From NCBI RefSeq assembly GCF_900129215.1, contig NZ_FQUQ01000002.1, positions 496,001-560,000 on the forward strand: a DNA stretch of 64,000 bases, given 5' to 3'. Of the stretch, positions 52,216 through 62,780 are shown in pieces. The DNA comes from Pedobacter caeni (GTDB lineage Bacteria; Bacteroidota; Bacteroidia; Sphingobacteriales; Sphingobacteriaceae). The notes beneath the pieces are model-generated. The model did no database searches and was not told where the DNA came from. It saw only the letters and a list, made by a program, of their open reading frames with translations. The position numbers and the translations under genes were made by a program. The number at the start of each line of letters is the position of its first letter. The stretch's first letter is position 1.

Positions 52216-52998
52216 ATGGAACAAGAATACGGAATTTGCCGGGTAGCAGTTGCTCCCCTAAGGACTGAAGCCTCTGATAAGGCAGAAATCAGCTCCCAAT
52301 TGCTTTTTGGAGATCATGTAGAGGTATTGGAAAAAAAGGAAAAGTGGTGGTGTGTATACAATGCCTATGATGGATATGAAGGCTGGATGGACTTTAGACA
52401 GCTCACTGAACTGTCCCTTGAACAGTACGTTAAGAACCACGATTGTGATCATGTGGTTCCTGCAGAACTGGCCAGTATTGTGATTGATGAAGCTGGCAGC
52501 AAATACTTCCTGTCGCCGGGCAGCAACCTTCCTTCATTAGACGAAGGTTTTTGTTACCTGGGTTCCCAGAAATTTATGGTCATGTTCACCCCCAAAAAAA
52601 TCAGCACTTTTTATACTGCTGATGACATTGTGGCCAATGCCTTATTTTTTCAAAATGTACCTTACCTCTGGGGTGGGAGAAATCTATTCGGACTGGATTG
52701 TTCGGGATTTGTTCAAATCGTCTTTAAGCTAAACGGGATCCAACTGAAAAGGGACGCCTGGCAGCAGGCAGAACAAGGTGAAGATGTTAATTTCCTGCCA
52801 GAAGCAACAGCCGGAGATGTCGCTTTTTTCGATAATGAAGAAGGTAGAATCACTCATGTAGGCATCATGCTGAATGCAAACGAAATTATTCATGCTTCAG
52901 GGAAAGTAAGGATAGATCCTATCGATGATCAGGGGATCTACAATGTGGAGCTCGGAAAATATACCCACCGCCTGAGAATCATTAAACGCTTTATTTAA
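52216..52998 (+). CDS. NlpC/P60 (C40) peptidase with SH3 domains
   Basis: 260 residues. Two bacterial SH3 regions (about 1-120, with APLRTEASDKAEISSQLLFGDHVEV and WMDFRQL), then a catalytic C40 domain with Cys in GLDCSGFVQIVF, His in RITHVGIML and the third residue in IIHASGKV. It cleaves peptidoglycan stem peptides. No obvious signal peptide, so export may be by another route or the site may be cytoplasmic. Its stop overlaps the pseudogene on the other strand. Confidence 0.88.
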   Translation: MEQEYGICRVAVAPLRTEASDKAEISSQLLFGDHVEVLEKKEKWWCVYNAYDGYEGWMDFRQLTELSLEQYVKNHDCDHVVPAELASIVIDEAGSKYFLSPGSNLPSLDEGFCYLGSQKFMVMFTPKKISTFYTADDIVANALFFQNVPYLWGGRNLFGLDCSGFVQIVFKLNGIQLKRDAWQQAEQGEDVNFLPEATAGDVAFFDNEEGRITHVGIMLNANEIIHASGKVRIDPIDDQGIYNVELGKYTHRLRIIKRFI

Positions 52999-53306
52999 TT
53001 CCGGCGATTACCGGGATTTCTCTCTGTCCATCCGCTGAGTACTCCGGCAAGGAAAGCCAACTGCCAGAAGATGATGGTGGTTAATGAGATACTTATCAGG
53101 GAAAAACTGAAATTAATATTTAAGACTCGAAAATGCCGGTAAATACCTTCATCGTATGGAATTTTTGTGACTTGAAAAGGAATATTTCGAATTTCAAAAG
53201 AGATTAGAAAGTCTTCCCGGTAAACCTGTGTGAAATTAAACAGGAAAGAGATTAAAAAAATAAAGACCTAAGAAATTAAGCCGATTAATTTGTTATTTTT
53301 ATGGAA
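52995..53306 (-). pseudogene. Decayed two-helix membrane protein gene
   Basis: On the minus strand an open frame of 90 codons runs from a TAG at 53268-53270 to a TAA at 52995. It reads VFIFLISFLFNF (helix), YREDFLISFEIRN, IPYDEGIYRHFRV, then SLTTIIFWQLAFLAGVLSGW (helix) and a basic end. It has no ATG, GTG or TTG start. Upstream of the TAG the same frame continues KNNKLIGLIS, which would extend the first helix. So the start is lost and an amber stop interrupts it. No family recognised. Confidence 0.55.
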
Positions 53307-53344
53307 TCAGTGATTTACTGAATCTATATTTTAAAGCTAAATTA

Positions 53345-56300
53345 ATGAGGTCTCTTTTTCTCTCGGTTATCGTTGTTTTCATTACCCTCAATTTTGGATT
53401 TGCGCAGCGGAAATTAAGCCATAGTGCGACAATGGGTGCTTATACTTATATCTATAAGTTAACCGATAAGGAAACTTATGAAATTGCTTCAAGATCCAAA
53501 TCTGTGATTAATGATGGTTTTTTTCACACATTGGTAGATTCGATCTCTAATTATAAGCTCCCTCAGCCGGATAAAAAAATGGCTTTTGGGAATTACCTTC
53601 ATGTGAAGGCCATGAAAAATAAACTGGTCTATCAGGTTGTTCCTGTTTACAATGTGAATCTTCAGTTCATTAATAACAGAAAGGATTTCCAGTTTATCGT
53701 TTCCGACTCCAAAGGGAGTCTGATTGAGCATGCTGTAGTGACGATTGATGGAGGTAAAACGGTTAAATATGACCATCTGCATCAGTTGTACCGCACAGGT
53801 CATCAAGGTAGAAAAGGGGTGATCACGATCAGACATGAGGGCATAAATAATTATTTCAATTATAACATTGAAGAGAACTATCATTACCGCAATCTCTTTT
53901 TCAGGAAGTTGGTACATCGGAGTCCGATAAAATATACCTGGATGCCCTTGAGAAAACTTTTTAACCCCGATGGGGATTATGATGAGGACGATGAGGACGA
54001 AAAGCCAGATTATCAAGGGTACATGGTGTTCAATAAGCCTAAGTTTAAACCCCTGGATACGCTGAAATTTAAAGCATACCTCCTGGATCAGAAAGGAAGG
54101 GACTTGCATGATAAACAGCTGAAAGTGGAAATCGGAACTTCCGCATCGGCTAATGATAAGAAACTGATCACGATGTTGAAACCTTATCGGGCCGGGGGTT
54201 ATGAATATAGTTTTGCACTTTCCGACAGTCTTGATTTGAAGCTGGATAACTATTACACGATTTCCTTATGGGAAAAAAAAGGAAAGAATTGGGAGTATGT
54301 ATATTCAAAAGACTTTAGATATGAAGACTATGAGCTGAAAGCCATCAATTTTGCCGTACGGACAGACCGGAAGGAACACCGTCCGGGAAGGCCGGTGACT
54401 GCTTTTATAAAGGCAAGTGATGAAAATGACCTGGCCGTTCCTGATGGAAGAGTCGAAGTGACTGCACTGACCCAATCCGTGATCAGGTACCGTGACAAAC
54501 AGGTTTTCGTGAAAGATTCTTTATGGAAAACCAGTATTGTCCTGGATCCGGTAGGCGAGACTAAACTCATATTACCGGATAGTATTTTTCCACAGGCGGA
54601 TCTCAATTTCAGTTTGAACTTCGCATTTCTCAATAGCAATAATGAAAGCAGAAAAAGCACAGTTGAGCTGAAGTATTTCAGGGAAAAAAAAGAACTGAAA
54701 CCCGAGTTTAAAGGGGATAGTTTGTATTTGAATTACCTTATAGATGGGAAACCTGTTGCTCAGAAAGCGATGTTGCACACCACTTACGAGAGTTATTACA
54801 GGCAGGACTCCAGCTACATACAGCTTCCGGCTGCCTTTAGAATTAATCCTTTGGCAACAGCATATCACCTGAAAACAACAGATGGTTTCAAGGAGCGTTT
54901 ATCTATGAACCAATTTGCAGCTGGCATCAATATTTCTGCATTCCAGTCTAAAGATTCTCTTAAGCTATCTGTTGTCAATGAACACCGGATTCCTTTTTGG
55001 TACACGGTATTTTCCGGAAATGAGGTGCTGCTAAGAGGATATGCCGTCCGCTTAGATACCATGGTTAAACATACCCATCTTAAAGCCGGTCATATCAGAC
55101 TGAATTACCTATGGGGAGGAGAGGAGAAAAGTATGGAAAATAGTGCTTTTTATACCCCTGGGCAGCTAAATGTGAAACTCCTCACACCCGATGTAGTCTA
55201 TCCGGGACAGCGCCTGAGCATGCAGGTGAAAGTGACAGATGAGCTGGGGCTTCCGGTAAGTTCTACAGACCTGACCGCTTATGCTTATACTTCAAAGTTT
55301 AAAAATAGTCAGGATTTTTCACTCCCGGATTATGGGAAACACTTCTTTGCACGCAAATTGAAAGCTTCATTTGAAACGGAAGACATCAGCGCTGATGGTG
55401 ATTTAAAGTTAAACTGGGAAAAATGGGGGAAAGAGTTGGGACTGGATACCATTCAATATTATAAATTCAGCCAGACCAAAGGTATTTATGCCATCGCAGA
55501 AGATAGTGTTGAGGGAATGACACTTGTTGCCCCTTTTGCCGTTAAGGGAGGAGAAATCGAGCCTGTAAATGTCATTTATGTAGATGGTGTACCGGTGTAT
55601 TTTAGTCAGGCAGATCAGGTACAACGTTATGCGTTTAAACTGAGCCCGGGAAAGCATAACCTGAAACTTCGTACGGCAAGCCATCTGATTACCCTGAATG
55701 GCTATGACTTCCAGAAGGGGAAAAAGACAATTTTAAGCATCAATGCGGAGGAGTCAAATCAACAGGCAAAAGTTGTACCTGCAACGGTAAAACTCACAGA
55801 AGCAGAGACCTTACAGCTGTCTCAGTATATGATCCGGGTAGCCGATAATTTTTCCGGACAGAAAACAACCGTTAGTTCGGAGGACAGGGTTGTGTTATTG
55901 AATAACCCTTCCTCTGTGCAGCGTACAGAACATTTGCTTGCCGGTCCTTTCCATGAGAACTTCCTTGGTTTTGAATCTGGCAGTACCGCACATAATTTTC
56001 TGAAGGAATGGGGATATACTTATACTTTTTTACCAGGACTGATCAAACAACAATCTTATGAATCTGATTATACTAAATTACCCGGCACTTTAGCTGAGCT
56101 GGCCAAATGGAAAAAAAATCAATCCTATTTATATGGTTTAAAGAGAATGCTCAATGATAAAGCAGAAGGAGAGAATGACAATTACAGACAATTTCCCACC
56201 AATAAAAAGGAAATTGATAGTCTCTGGGATGATTACCTCAACCTGAGGAGCCGTACTACAACATTATTTCACAATTCGTCCGGTAAAAGCCCGGAAAAAG

Positions 56301-59227
56301 GAGCACTGGAAATGGTGCTGGAAACTTCATTTGAAGCAGAATTGCCTTACGTTAAAAATATCATCATTTCCAGATATGACCAAGCTGATTTTTTACAGAT
56401 TTACCCGGGAAATACCAGCTATTTTTCTGCGCTGGAGCAAGGGAAATACCGCATCATGTACCTGTTGAAAGACAACAGCTATTTTGTAGCCGAACAGGTA
56501 GCCATTAAAAAGGGCGGGAAAAACTTTTTTGAATGGAAGGGGATGAAGGTGGTACCAGCAGATAAAATGAGTATTCAGATAGATCAGGAGCTAAAATCAA
56601 TTGGGGCAGCTGATGGGCAAAACCGGAGACTCCTGACAGAAAACAGAATAAATGAGCAGATAAATTATAAGTTTTTTGATCCCTCCGGTTTAATTTATGA
56701 GATGTGGGGTAAGGTTGTTCAAGCTGATGGTGTAACGGGAATTCCTGCAGTATGGGTTAATATTAAGGGATTAAACTATGGGACTACAACGGCTGTTGAT
56801 GGAACATTCAGGATTAAGGTGCCGGTAAGAGGAGGGTTACTTTTTAGTTTCATTGGGTATATGACTAAGGAAGTCCCGATTCAGCAGGGAAATGTCGGAT
56901 TTGTTATGCTGGAAGAAGATCAGCGTTCCTTAAGTGAGGTGGTAATTACTGGTTATGGAACTGTGCGTAAAAATAATTCCACTGCAGCGATGTTGTCATT
57001 GAGCGGACGGGTAGCCGGAGTCTATATTGGAAAAAATGCCGGGGCCTCAGCTAAAGTTATGATCAGGGGTTACAATTCGCTGGCTGCGGATAAAAAGCCA
57101 TTGGTCATTGTCGATGGACTACCATTCAGTGGAGATCTGTCGTCCGTAGATCCCTTGTTGATTGAAGATATGAATATCCTGAAGGATGCAGAAGCTACTG
57201 CCATATATGGAAGTAGGGCGGCCAATGGGGTAATCATCATCAGGACTAAGGGAGGGAATAAAGGACTAAATAAAGACGTTGAAGGTACGCTGTCTCAGGG
57301 ACCGGACCTAAGGTCTAAGTTTTCGGACTACGCCATTTGGCAGCCCCGTTTAGTGACGGATGAAGAAGGTAAAGCAAGCTTTAAGGTGAAGTTTCCTGAC
57401 GATATCACCAGCTGGACTACCCGGGTGATTGCCCTGAACGGAAGAAGACAGGGAGGACAAACAGAAACGAATATCCGGTCATTTAAAATACTTAGTGCAA
57501 ATTTTGTCTCCCCTCAATTTGCCTTGAGTGGCGACAGCATCCAGGTGATCGGAAAGTTAATGAACTATGGGAATACGGAAGAAGAGGCCAATAGAACTTT
57601 CAAATTCAATGATGCCGTGCTATTGAAAAGCAATGTGAAGTTTAAGAATGCTAAAATTGATACGATGTCTATTGTGGCAAAGGGAGCAGACAGCCTGAAA
57701 TTTGAATACTTCATGCAGCAGGAGAACGGGTACTCTGATGGAGAACTTCGTAAAATCCCTTTACTGTCAAGAGGTGTATTGGAAACCAAAGGGTATTTTA
57801 ATGCGTTGAATAAAGACACCAGTATTACCTATCTGTTTGATGAAGCATTGGGTAAAGTAAGCCTTCGGGCGGAAGCTTCCGTATTTCCAACGCTATTGGA
57901 TGAAATGGATCGGTTGCGGCGTTACGAGTACCTGTGTAATGAGCAGTTGGCTTCCAAGTTAAAAGCTTTGTTAATGGAGAAGACTGTCAGAAAGTATTTA
58001 GGCGAAGGTTTTAAAGAAGAAAAAAACATCAAAGAGCTGCTGAGAAAGTTGGCACAGAACAGACGTAAAGAGGGAACCTGGGGCTGGTGGAAGAATAGTG
58101 ACGAAGAATTTTGGATCAGTTTACACGTGGTGGAAGCTTTACTACAAGCACAAAAACAAGGATATGAAGTAGAATTGGATAAGAACAGATTGAGAAGTTA
58201 CTTAAGGAATAAAATGAGTAACACTAAAAACTTTGACCAGATTTATGGATTGAAGTTATTGTTATTGATGGACGATAAATATGAACTGAAGGATTGGATC
58301 CATGCCATAGAGGAACAGCATGCAGGACAATTAAAAGCCGCGGAATGGAAACAGCCATTATATGAACAGCTTCAGTTGATGTTACTAAAACAAAAGGCGG
58401 GGATTACTGTGGATCTGAACTGGTTGCTGAACATGAAAAAGGAAACCATGTTTGGAAGTATATATTGGGGAGATCAAAGCAACCGGTTTTGGGACAACAG
58501 TATTCAAAATACCCTCCTTGCGTATCAACTGCTGAAGGCTGATGGTCATTATAAAAACGAACTGGAACGCATACATCGTTATTTTCTGGAGCAACGAAAA
58601 GACGGGCAATGGCGAAATACTTACGAATCTTCACTGATCCTGGAGACGATTCTTCCGGAGTTAATGGTGGAAGGGAAAAAGCCGGAGCCGGCAAGTATCA
58701 TTTTAAATGGCGGAGAAAAGATCAGTGTCTTTCCCTTTAATCAGGTGTTGAGTACAAAGAAATTGAGTTTAGAAAAGAAGGGGGGCGCACCGGTATATTT
58801 CACCGCTTACCAGCAATTCAATAATCCCGAACCTGAAAAAGTAAGTAAGGATTTTTCTGTAAAAACATGGTTTGATCAGAAGGGTAGTACGGTGAGTAAG
58901 CTGAAGGCAGGGATTCCTACGACTTTAAAAGTAGAAGTAGAGGTGAGGGCTGATGCCGATTATGTGATGATTGAAATCCCTGTTCCTGCAGGCTGTTCTT
59001 ATGAAAATAAACTGCAGAACTTCTGGGGTGTAGAAACCTATAGGGAATATTTTAAACATAAGACCTCTATCTTTTGTACAAAACTCAAGCAAGGGAAGTA
59101 TACCTTCAATATTGAACTGATGCCAAGGTATTCGGGGAATTATAGTTTAAATCCCGCCAAAGCAGAAATGATGTATTTCCCTGTGTTTTATGGCAGGGAG
59201 GGAATGAAGAAAATTGTAATTAAATAG
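53345..59227 (+). CDS. Alpha-2-macroglobulin-like protein with inserted carboxypeptidase-regulatory and TonB-plug domains
   Basis: 1,960 residues with a signal peptide ending FGFAQ. Macroglobulin-type beta domains fill about 25-1100 (GYMVFNKPKFKPLDTLKFKAYL near 225; HRPGRPV near 345). A carboxypeptidase-regulatory domain (about 1119-1195) and a SusC-like linker and plug (about 1196-1303: LSEVVITGYGT, ILKDAEATAIYGSRAANGVIII) follow. Then the conserved macroglobulin core FPDDITSWTTRVIAL (about 1345), and a helical thioester domain with C1531-NEQ. The end (about 1860-1960) resembles the macroglobulin C-terminal domain. Periplasmic or surface protease trap is inferred from the fold. Plug function here unknown. 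Confidence 0.85.
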   Translation: MRSLFLSVIVVFITLNFGFAQRKLSHSATMGAYTYIYKLTDKETYEIASRSKSVINDGFFHTLVDSISNYKLPQPDKKMAFGNYLHVKAMKNKLVYQVVPVYNVNLQFINNRKDFQFIVSDSKGSLIEHAVVTIDGGKTVKYDHLHQLYRTGHQGRKGVITIRHEGINNYFNYNIEENYHYRNLFFRKLVHRSPIKYTWMPLRKLFNPDGDYDEDDEDEKPDYQGYMVFNKPKFKPLDTLKFKAYLLDQKGRDLHDKQLKVEIGTSASANDKKLITMLKPYRAGGYEYSFALSDSLDLKLDNYYTISLWEKKGKNWEYVYSKDFRYEDYELKAINFAVRTDRKEHRPGRPVTAFIKASDENDLAVPDGRVEVTALTQSVIRYRDKQVFVKDSLWKTSIVLDPVGETKLILPDSIFPQADLNFSLNFAFLNSNNESRKSTVELKYFREKKELKPEFKGDSLYLNYLIDGKPVAQKAMLHTTYESYYRQDSSYIQLPAAFRINPLATAYHLKTTDGFKERLSMNQFAAGINISAFQSKDSLKLSVVNEHRIPFWYTVFSGNEVLLRGYAVRLDTMVKHTHLKAGHIRLNYLWGGEEKSMENSAFYTPGQLNVKLLTPDVVYPGQRLSMQVKVTDELGLPVSSTDLTAYAYTSKFKNSQDFSLPDYGKHFFARKLKASFETEDISADGDLKLNWEKWGKELGLDTIQYYKFSQTKGIYAIAEDSVEGMTLVAPFAVKGGEIEPVNVIYVDGVPVYFSQADQVQRYAFKLSPGKHNLKLRTASHLITLNGYDFQKGKKTILSINAEESNQQAKVVPATVKLTEAETLQLSQYMIRVADNFSGQKTTVSSEDRVVLLNNPSSVQRTEHLLAGPFHENFLGFESGSTAHNFLKEWGYTYTFLPGLIKQQSYESDYTKLPGTLAELAKWKKNQSYLYGLKRMLNDKAEGENDNYRQFPTNKKEIDSLWDDYLNLRSRTTTLFHNSSGKSPEKGALEMVLETSFEAELPYVKNIIISRYDQADFLQIYPGNTSYFSALEQGKYRIMYLLKDNSYFVAEQVAIKKGGKNFFEWKGMKVVPADKMSIQIDQELKSIGAADGQNRRLLTENRINEQINYKFFDPSGLIYEMWGKVVQADGVTGIPAVWVNIKGLNYGTTTAVDGTFRIKVPVRGGLLFSFIGYMTKEVPIQQGNVGFVMLEEDQRSLSEVVITGYGTVRKNNSTAAMLSLSGRVAGVYIGKNAGASAKVMIRGYNSLAADKKPLVIVDGLPFSGDLSSVDPLLIEDMNILKDAEATAIYGSRAANGVIIIRTKGGNKGLNKDVEGTLSQGPDLRSKFSDYAIWQPRLVTDEEGKASFKVKFPDDITSWTTRVIALNGRRQGGQTETNIRSFKILSANFVSPQFALSGDSIQVIGKLMNYGNTEEEANRTFKFNDAVLLKSNVKFKNAKIDTMSIVAKGADSLKFEYFMQQENGYSDGELRKIPLLSRGVLETKGYFNALNKDTSITYLFDEALGKVSLRAEASVFPTLLDEMDRLRRYEYLCNEQLASKLKALLMEKTVRKYLGEGFKEEKNIKELLRKLAQNRRKEGTWGWWKNSDEEFWISLHVVEALLQAQKQGYEVELDKNRLRSYLRNKMSNTKNFDQIYGLKLLLLMDDKYELKDWIHAIEEQHAGQLKAAEWKQPLYEQLQLMLLKQKAGITVDLNWLLNMKKETMFGSIYWGDQSNRFWDNSIQNTLLAYQLLKADGHYKNELERIHRYFLEQRKDGQWRNTYESSLILETILPELMVEGKKPEPASIILNGGEKISVFPFNQVLSTKKLSLEKKGGAPVYFTAYQQFNNPEPEKVSKDFSVKTWFDQKGSTVSKLKAGIPTTLKVEVEVRADADYVMIEIPVPAGCSYENKLQNFWGVETYREYFKHKTSIFCTKLKQGKYTFNIELMPRYSGNYSLNPAKAEMMYFPVFYGREGMKKIVIK

Positions 59228-59229
59228 AC

Positions 59230-59706
59230 TTATGCCCCTTCCACCACACACTGTGGTTGATGTTTTACGGGAAAATTACATGAATTGGCTATAAAACACA
59301 TTTTATGGGCCTGTTCATGTAATGAATTGGCTTTGCCGATGTCTGCTTTATTGGTGATGGTCACTACAGGATTTAAGGTGACTTCCGTAAAACGGCCACT
59401 TCCATCGGGTTCTTCGATCATGATACCCACTGCATTGTCTTTATAATCCATGACAATAATGTCGTTCTGTGAGCATAAATGAAGGTACCAAAGCATGTGA
59501 CAGGAAGAAAGGGAAGAAACCAGCAGGTCTTCAGGATTGTGTTTGGTTTTATCGCCTAAGAATGCAGAATCTGATGAACCGGAAAGGTCGGCTTTATGGT
59601 CAATTGAAATCACATAATTCCGATCATAAGAGCGGTAATCCATTGTTCCGGATCCTTTATTCCCTGTCCAGGTAACTGCGGTTTTGTATTGATGTTCTTT
59701 AGCCAT
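59230..59706 (-). CDS. OsmC family peroxiredoxin-like protein
   Basis: 158 residues. The two redox Cys positions are in SSLSSCHMLWYL and ANSCNFPV, the OsmC/Ohr layout, with HNPEDLLVSSLSSC as signature. It reduces organic hydroperoxides, cytoplasmic. Convergent with the macroglobulin gene (two bases between stops). It does not appear co-regulated with neighbours. Confidence 0.9.
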   Translation of the reverse strand: MAKEHQYKTAVTWTGNKGSGTMDYRSYDRNYVISIDHKADLSGSSDSAFLGDKTKHNPEDLLVSSLSSCHMLWYLHLCSQNDIIVMDYKDNAVGIMIEEPDGSGRFTEVTLNPVVTITNKADIGKANSLHEQAHKMCFIANSCNFPVKHQPQCVVEGA

Positions 59707-59778
59707 GATCTGTAGGTTGTTTACACCAAATTAAACAATCTTCCTTTTCTTTTCTTAGTTTTTTGAAAGAAAATGGCA

Positions 59779-60675
59779 TTATTTTGATTCCCAGACCATT
59801 ACCTGTCTGTCGTCGCCGGTAGAGATCAGAAAACGGCCGTCCTCGCTCCAGATCGTTTTATTGATCGAGTGGAAATGACCTTCGGTATTCTTTTCGAGGC
59901 TCAGAATTTTGTAAAGCTTGAAATCCTGACTTCCCCAGAGTTTAATACCTTTATCCTGACTGCAGGTGGCAAAATAGGGCTTTGTAGGGTGAAAGGCAAT
60001 GGCATAGATGCTGAACATATGTGCAGCAATGCTATTGATCAGTTCGTATTGAGGCAGGCTCCATACTTTCAGTTGTGCATCACGGCTGCCGGAGATGAGG
60101 TAATCTCCCGCAGGGGAATATTGCAGCGCGGTAATTGGTAATTTGTGAGCGGTCCATTCCCGGATCAGGCTATAGTCTTCCGACTGATAAACCCGGATCA
60201 TTCCATCTTTGCCACCCAGGGCAATTTCCTTTTCGTCGTTGCTCAAGGCAATGGAACGGACAGTTTGTGCGATGATTGGGAAATGATACAATAAAGAGAA
60301 GTCCTTTAAAGACCAAACGGCAAGCATTCCATCTTCGCCGGTACTGACCAGCTCATTTTTGTAACGGATGGTTTTTAAATCAAAGACCCCTTTCTGGTGA
60401 AAGCTTAAGGTCGCTGTTATTTTTTCCTCATCCAGGTTAAATACCAGGATCAGGCCGCTTCGCTGTGCGATGAACAACAGGTTTTCGTAGCGGTGCAAAG
60501 CATATACGGAGCTCTGCACCGGAACAAGAACTTTTACAAAACTCATGGTTTCCAATGACCATTCTACTACTCCTTTATCATTTCCTGCACTAAAGAAGGT
60601 GTTCTTTTTAGGGGAATTGGCAAGGGCATAAATAGGATTCTGGTGTCCGTTGAGGGTCTGTAAATGTTGTAGCAT
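59779..60675 (-). CDS. WD40 repeat protein
   Basis: 298 residues, no signal peptide. Seven WD40-type repeats of about 40 residues (GHQNPIYALANS, STGEDGMLAVWSLKD, SGSRDAQLKVWSLPQ, CSQDKGIKLWGSQD and others), forming one beta-propeller. Probably a cytoplasmic scaffold. It lies seven bases downstream of hisIE on the same strand. Confidence 0.88.
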   Translation of the reverse strand: MLQHLQTLNGHQNPIYALANSPKKNTFFSAGNDKGVVEWSLETMSFVKVLVPVQSSVYALHRYENLLFIAQRSGLILVFNLDEEKITATLSFHQKGVFDLKTIRYKNELVSTGEDGMLAVWSLKDFSLLYHFPIIAQTVRSIALSNDEKEIALGGKDGMIRVYQSEDYSLIREWTAHKLPITALQYSPAGDYLISGSRDAQLKVWSLPQYELINSIAAHMFSIYAIAFHPTKPYFATCSQDKGIKLWGSQDFKLYKILSLEKNTEGHFHSINKTIWSEDGRFLISTGDDRQVMVWESK

Positions 60676-60682
60676 GTATAAT

Positions 60683-61273
60683 TTATTTGCGGTGTCTTTT
60701 TTCGAGGTTCTGTGCGATTTCGGTCAGGCTTTTTCCTTTTTCTTTCAGTAAAACCAATAAGTGGAAAATCAGGTCAGAACTTTCATTTACAAAATCCTCA
60801 TCGGTTTCGTTAAGCGCAGCAATAACAGTTTCTACGCCTTCTTCACCAACTTTCTGAGCAATTTTGTTTAATCCTTTCTGGCGCAGTTTGTTCACATAAG
60901 ATTCTTCTGAAGGATTCTCATAGCGGTCTGAGATGATACTTTCCAGTTCAAAAAGGAAGTTTTGGTTGTAATCTGTTTTGAAGCAGCTTCTGCTTCCGGT
61001 ATGGCAGGTTGGGCCTACCGGACTGGCCTTGATCAGGATCGTATCGCGGTCGCAATCTATATGACTTTCTTTGACAAACAGGAAGTTCCCACTTTCTTCA
61101 CCCTTGGTCCACAGGCGGTTTTTGGACCTCGAGAAAAAGGTTACTTTCCCTTCCTCCTGAGTTTTTGTCCATGCTTCCTGGTTCATGTAGCCCAGCATTA
61201 AAACTTCCAGGGTCTGTTCATCCTGTATAATTACAGGGACCAGCCCATCCGTTTTTTCAAAATCTATATTCAT
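60683..61273 (-). CDS. hisIE: Phosphoribosyl-AMP cyclohydrolase / phosphoribosyl-ATP pyrophosphohydrolase
   Basis: 196 residues. The N-terminal HisI half has [31 protein letters not shown] and [11 protein letters not shown] zinc and metal residues. The C-terminal HisE half (about 110-196) has [13 protein letters not shown] and [10 protein letters not shown]. The fusion carries steps 2 and 3 of histidine synthesis. Its start overlaps the hisF stop by four bases. Confidence 0.95.
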   Translation of the reverse strand: MNIDFEKTDGLVPVIIQDEQTLEVLMLGYMNQEAWTKTQEEGKVTFFSRSKNRLWTKGEESGNFLFVKESHIDCDRDTILIKASPVGPTCHTGSRSCFKTDYNQNFLFELESIISDRYENPSEESYVNKLRQKGLNKIAQKVGEEGVETVIAALNETDEDFVNESSDLIFHLLVLLKEKGKSLTEIAQNLEKRHRK

Positions 61274-62025
61274 AACCTTACAGGTATATTGTGGTATTTT
61301 AATTTTTGTTTCAGGTCGGGGATAGGGATCTCACCGAAGTGGAATACCGAAGCTGCAAGGGCAGCATCTACGCCTGTTTTTTCGAAGACTTCTATGAAAT
61401 GTTCTACCTTTCCAGCGCCACCGGAGGCGATCACGGGAATGTTGATCATTTGAGTGATGGTATTCAGTAAACCGCAGTCGAAGCCTTGTTTGGTGCCATC
61501 ATGATCCATCGAGGTGAGGAGGATTTCTCCTGCACCCAGGCTTTCCGCTTTGCGGATCCAGTTTTCTGTTTCCAGTTCTGTGATCAGCCGGCCGCCATTC
61601 AGGTGAACCATATTGCGTCCTTCAACCAGTTTAGTGTCTACAGCAACCACCACGAACTGAACGCCAAAGTTTTTGGCCAGTTCTTCGATTAATTCCGGAT
61701 TTCTGACTGCTGCGGAGTTGATGCTGATCTTATCAGCACCTGCATTGAGCAAGGCTTCTGCATCCTGAACCGTCGTGATTCCTCCTCCGATCGTAAAAGG
61801 GATGTTCAGCTGGCGGGCAACGGATTTCACCATTTCGATCATCGTTTTACGACGTTCATGGGTGGCTGTGATGTCCAGGAATACCAGTTCATCTGCTCCC
61901 TGTTGCGCATATTGCCAGGCCAGTTCTACCGGATCTCCGGCATCCTTAAGGTCAATGAAGTTTACGCCTTTAACCGTTCTGCCATCTTTAACATCCAGAC
62001 ATGGAATGATACGTTTGCTCAGCAT
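61270..62025 (-). CDS. hisF: Imidazole glycerol phosphate synthase, cyclase subunit
   Basis: 251 residues, (beta/alpha)8 barrel. [19 protein letters not shown] at the start, phosphate loops with [13 protein letters not shown] and [14 protein letters not shown], and Asp residues at the barrel face (D in CLDVKD and VVAVDTK). It forms a complex with HisH. Confidence 0.96.
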   Translation of the reverse strand: MLSKRIIPCLDVKDGRTVKGVNFIDLKDAGDPVELAWQYAQQGADELVFLDITATHERRKTMIEMVKSVARQLNIPFTIGGGITTVQDAEALLNAGADKISINSAAVRNPELIEELAKNFGVQFVVVAVDTKLVEGRNMVHLNGGRLITELETENWIRKAESLGAGEILLTSMDHDGTKQGFDCGLLNTITQMINIPVIASGGAGKVEHFIEVFEKTGVDAALAASVFHFGEIPIPDLKQKLKYHNIPVRL

Positions 62026-62029
62026 CGGC

Positions 62030-62779
62030 TTAAAGGGAAGTCATTTGCTTTAGGTTCCAGTCTTTGATCTCATCAATAGAGATCCTGTTTTCATAGATGG
62101 CTTTACCTACAACCACAGAACGGATATCTAATTTGGCCAGTTCCTCAATGTCTTCCATAGAGCTGATTCCACCTGAAGCGATCAGTTTAATGAAAGGAGA
62201 GTGCTCCAATAACTTCTTGTATAAGTCTACTGCTGCGCCACCCAGTTTGCCATCTTTGTTGATGTCTGTACACAGGAAGCGGAAGAAGCCCAGTTGTAAA
62301 CATTTATCAACGTAATCCATCAGTTTGATTGGCGAGCTTTCCATCCATCCGGAGTATTTGATCACTTCGTCCAAAACATCAATAGCGATGACAATTCTGT
62401 TTGCGTAATCGTACTTCTTGCCTACTTCTTTGCTCAGTTCTGCAAGGAAATCAGGGTTGGTAATGGCCTGAGTACCTACAATAACCCGATGAATTCCGGC
62501 ATCTAATAAGTTCGTTACCTGTTCGATTGTCCGGATACCACCGCCGTATTGTACGCGCATATCTGTCTTACTGATGATTTCAAAAAGTGCTTTCTGGTTG
62601 CTGAAATCACCTTTTGCACCATTTAAATCAATTATATGTATGAACTCTGTACCATTAGAGCGGTAGGTTTCGATCATTTCGGCGATGGAAACATCATATT
62701 CAGTTTTCTGGTTATAGTCACCTTCTCTCAGGCGAACCACTTTTCCATCTAAAATATCAATAGCAGGGATAATGTACAT
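62030..62779 (-). CDS. hisA: ProFAR isomerase (HisA)
   Basis: 249 residues. [38 protein letters not shown] and [14 protein letters not shown] match HisA, a (beta/alpha)8 barrel. It is the fourth enzyme in the pathway and lies one base after hisH. Confidence 0.96.
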   Translation of the reverse strand: MYIIPAIDILDGKVVRLREGDYNQKTEYDVSIAEMIETYRSNGTEFIHIIDLNGAKGDFSNQKALFEIISKTDMRVQYGGGIRTIEQVTNLLDAGIHRVIVGTQAITNPDFLAELSKEVGKKYDYANRIVIAIDVLDEVIKYSGWMESSPIKLMDYVDKCLQLGFFRFLCTDINKDGKLGGAAVDLYKKLLEHSPFIKLIASGGISSMEDIEELAKLDIRSVVVGKAIYENRISIDEIKDWNLKQMTSL

Positions 62780-62780
62780 C

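Noticed and set aside
53489-54109. Minus-strand 206-codon frame within the macroglobulin gene
   Set aside because: Shadow of the strongly supported plus-strand gene.
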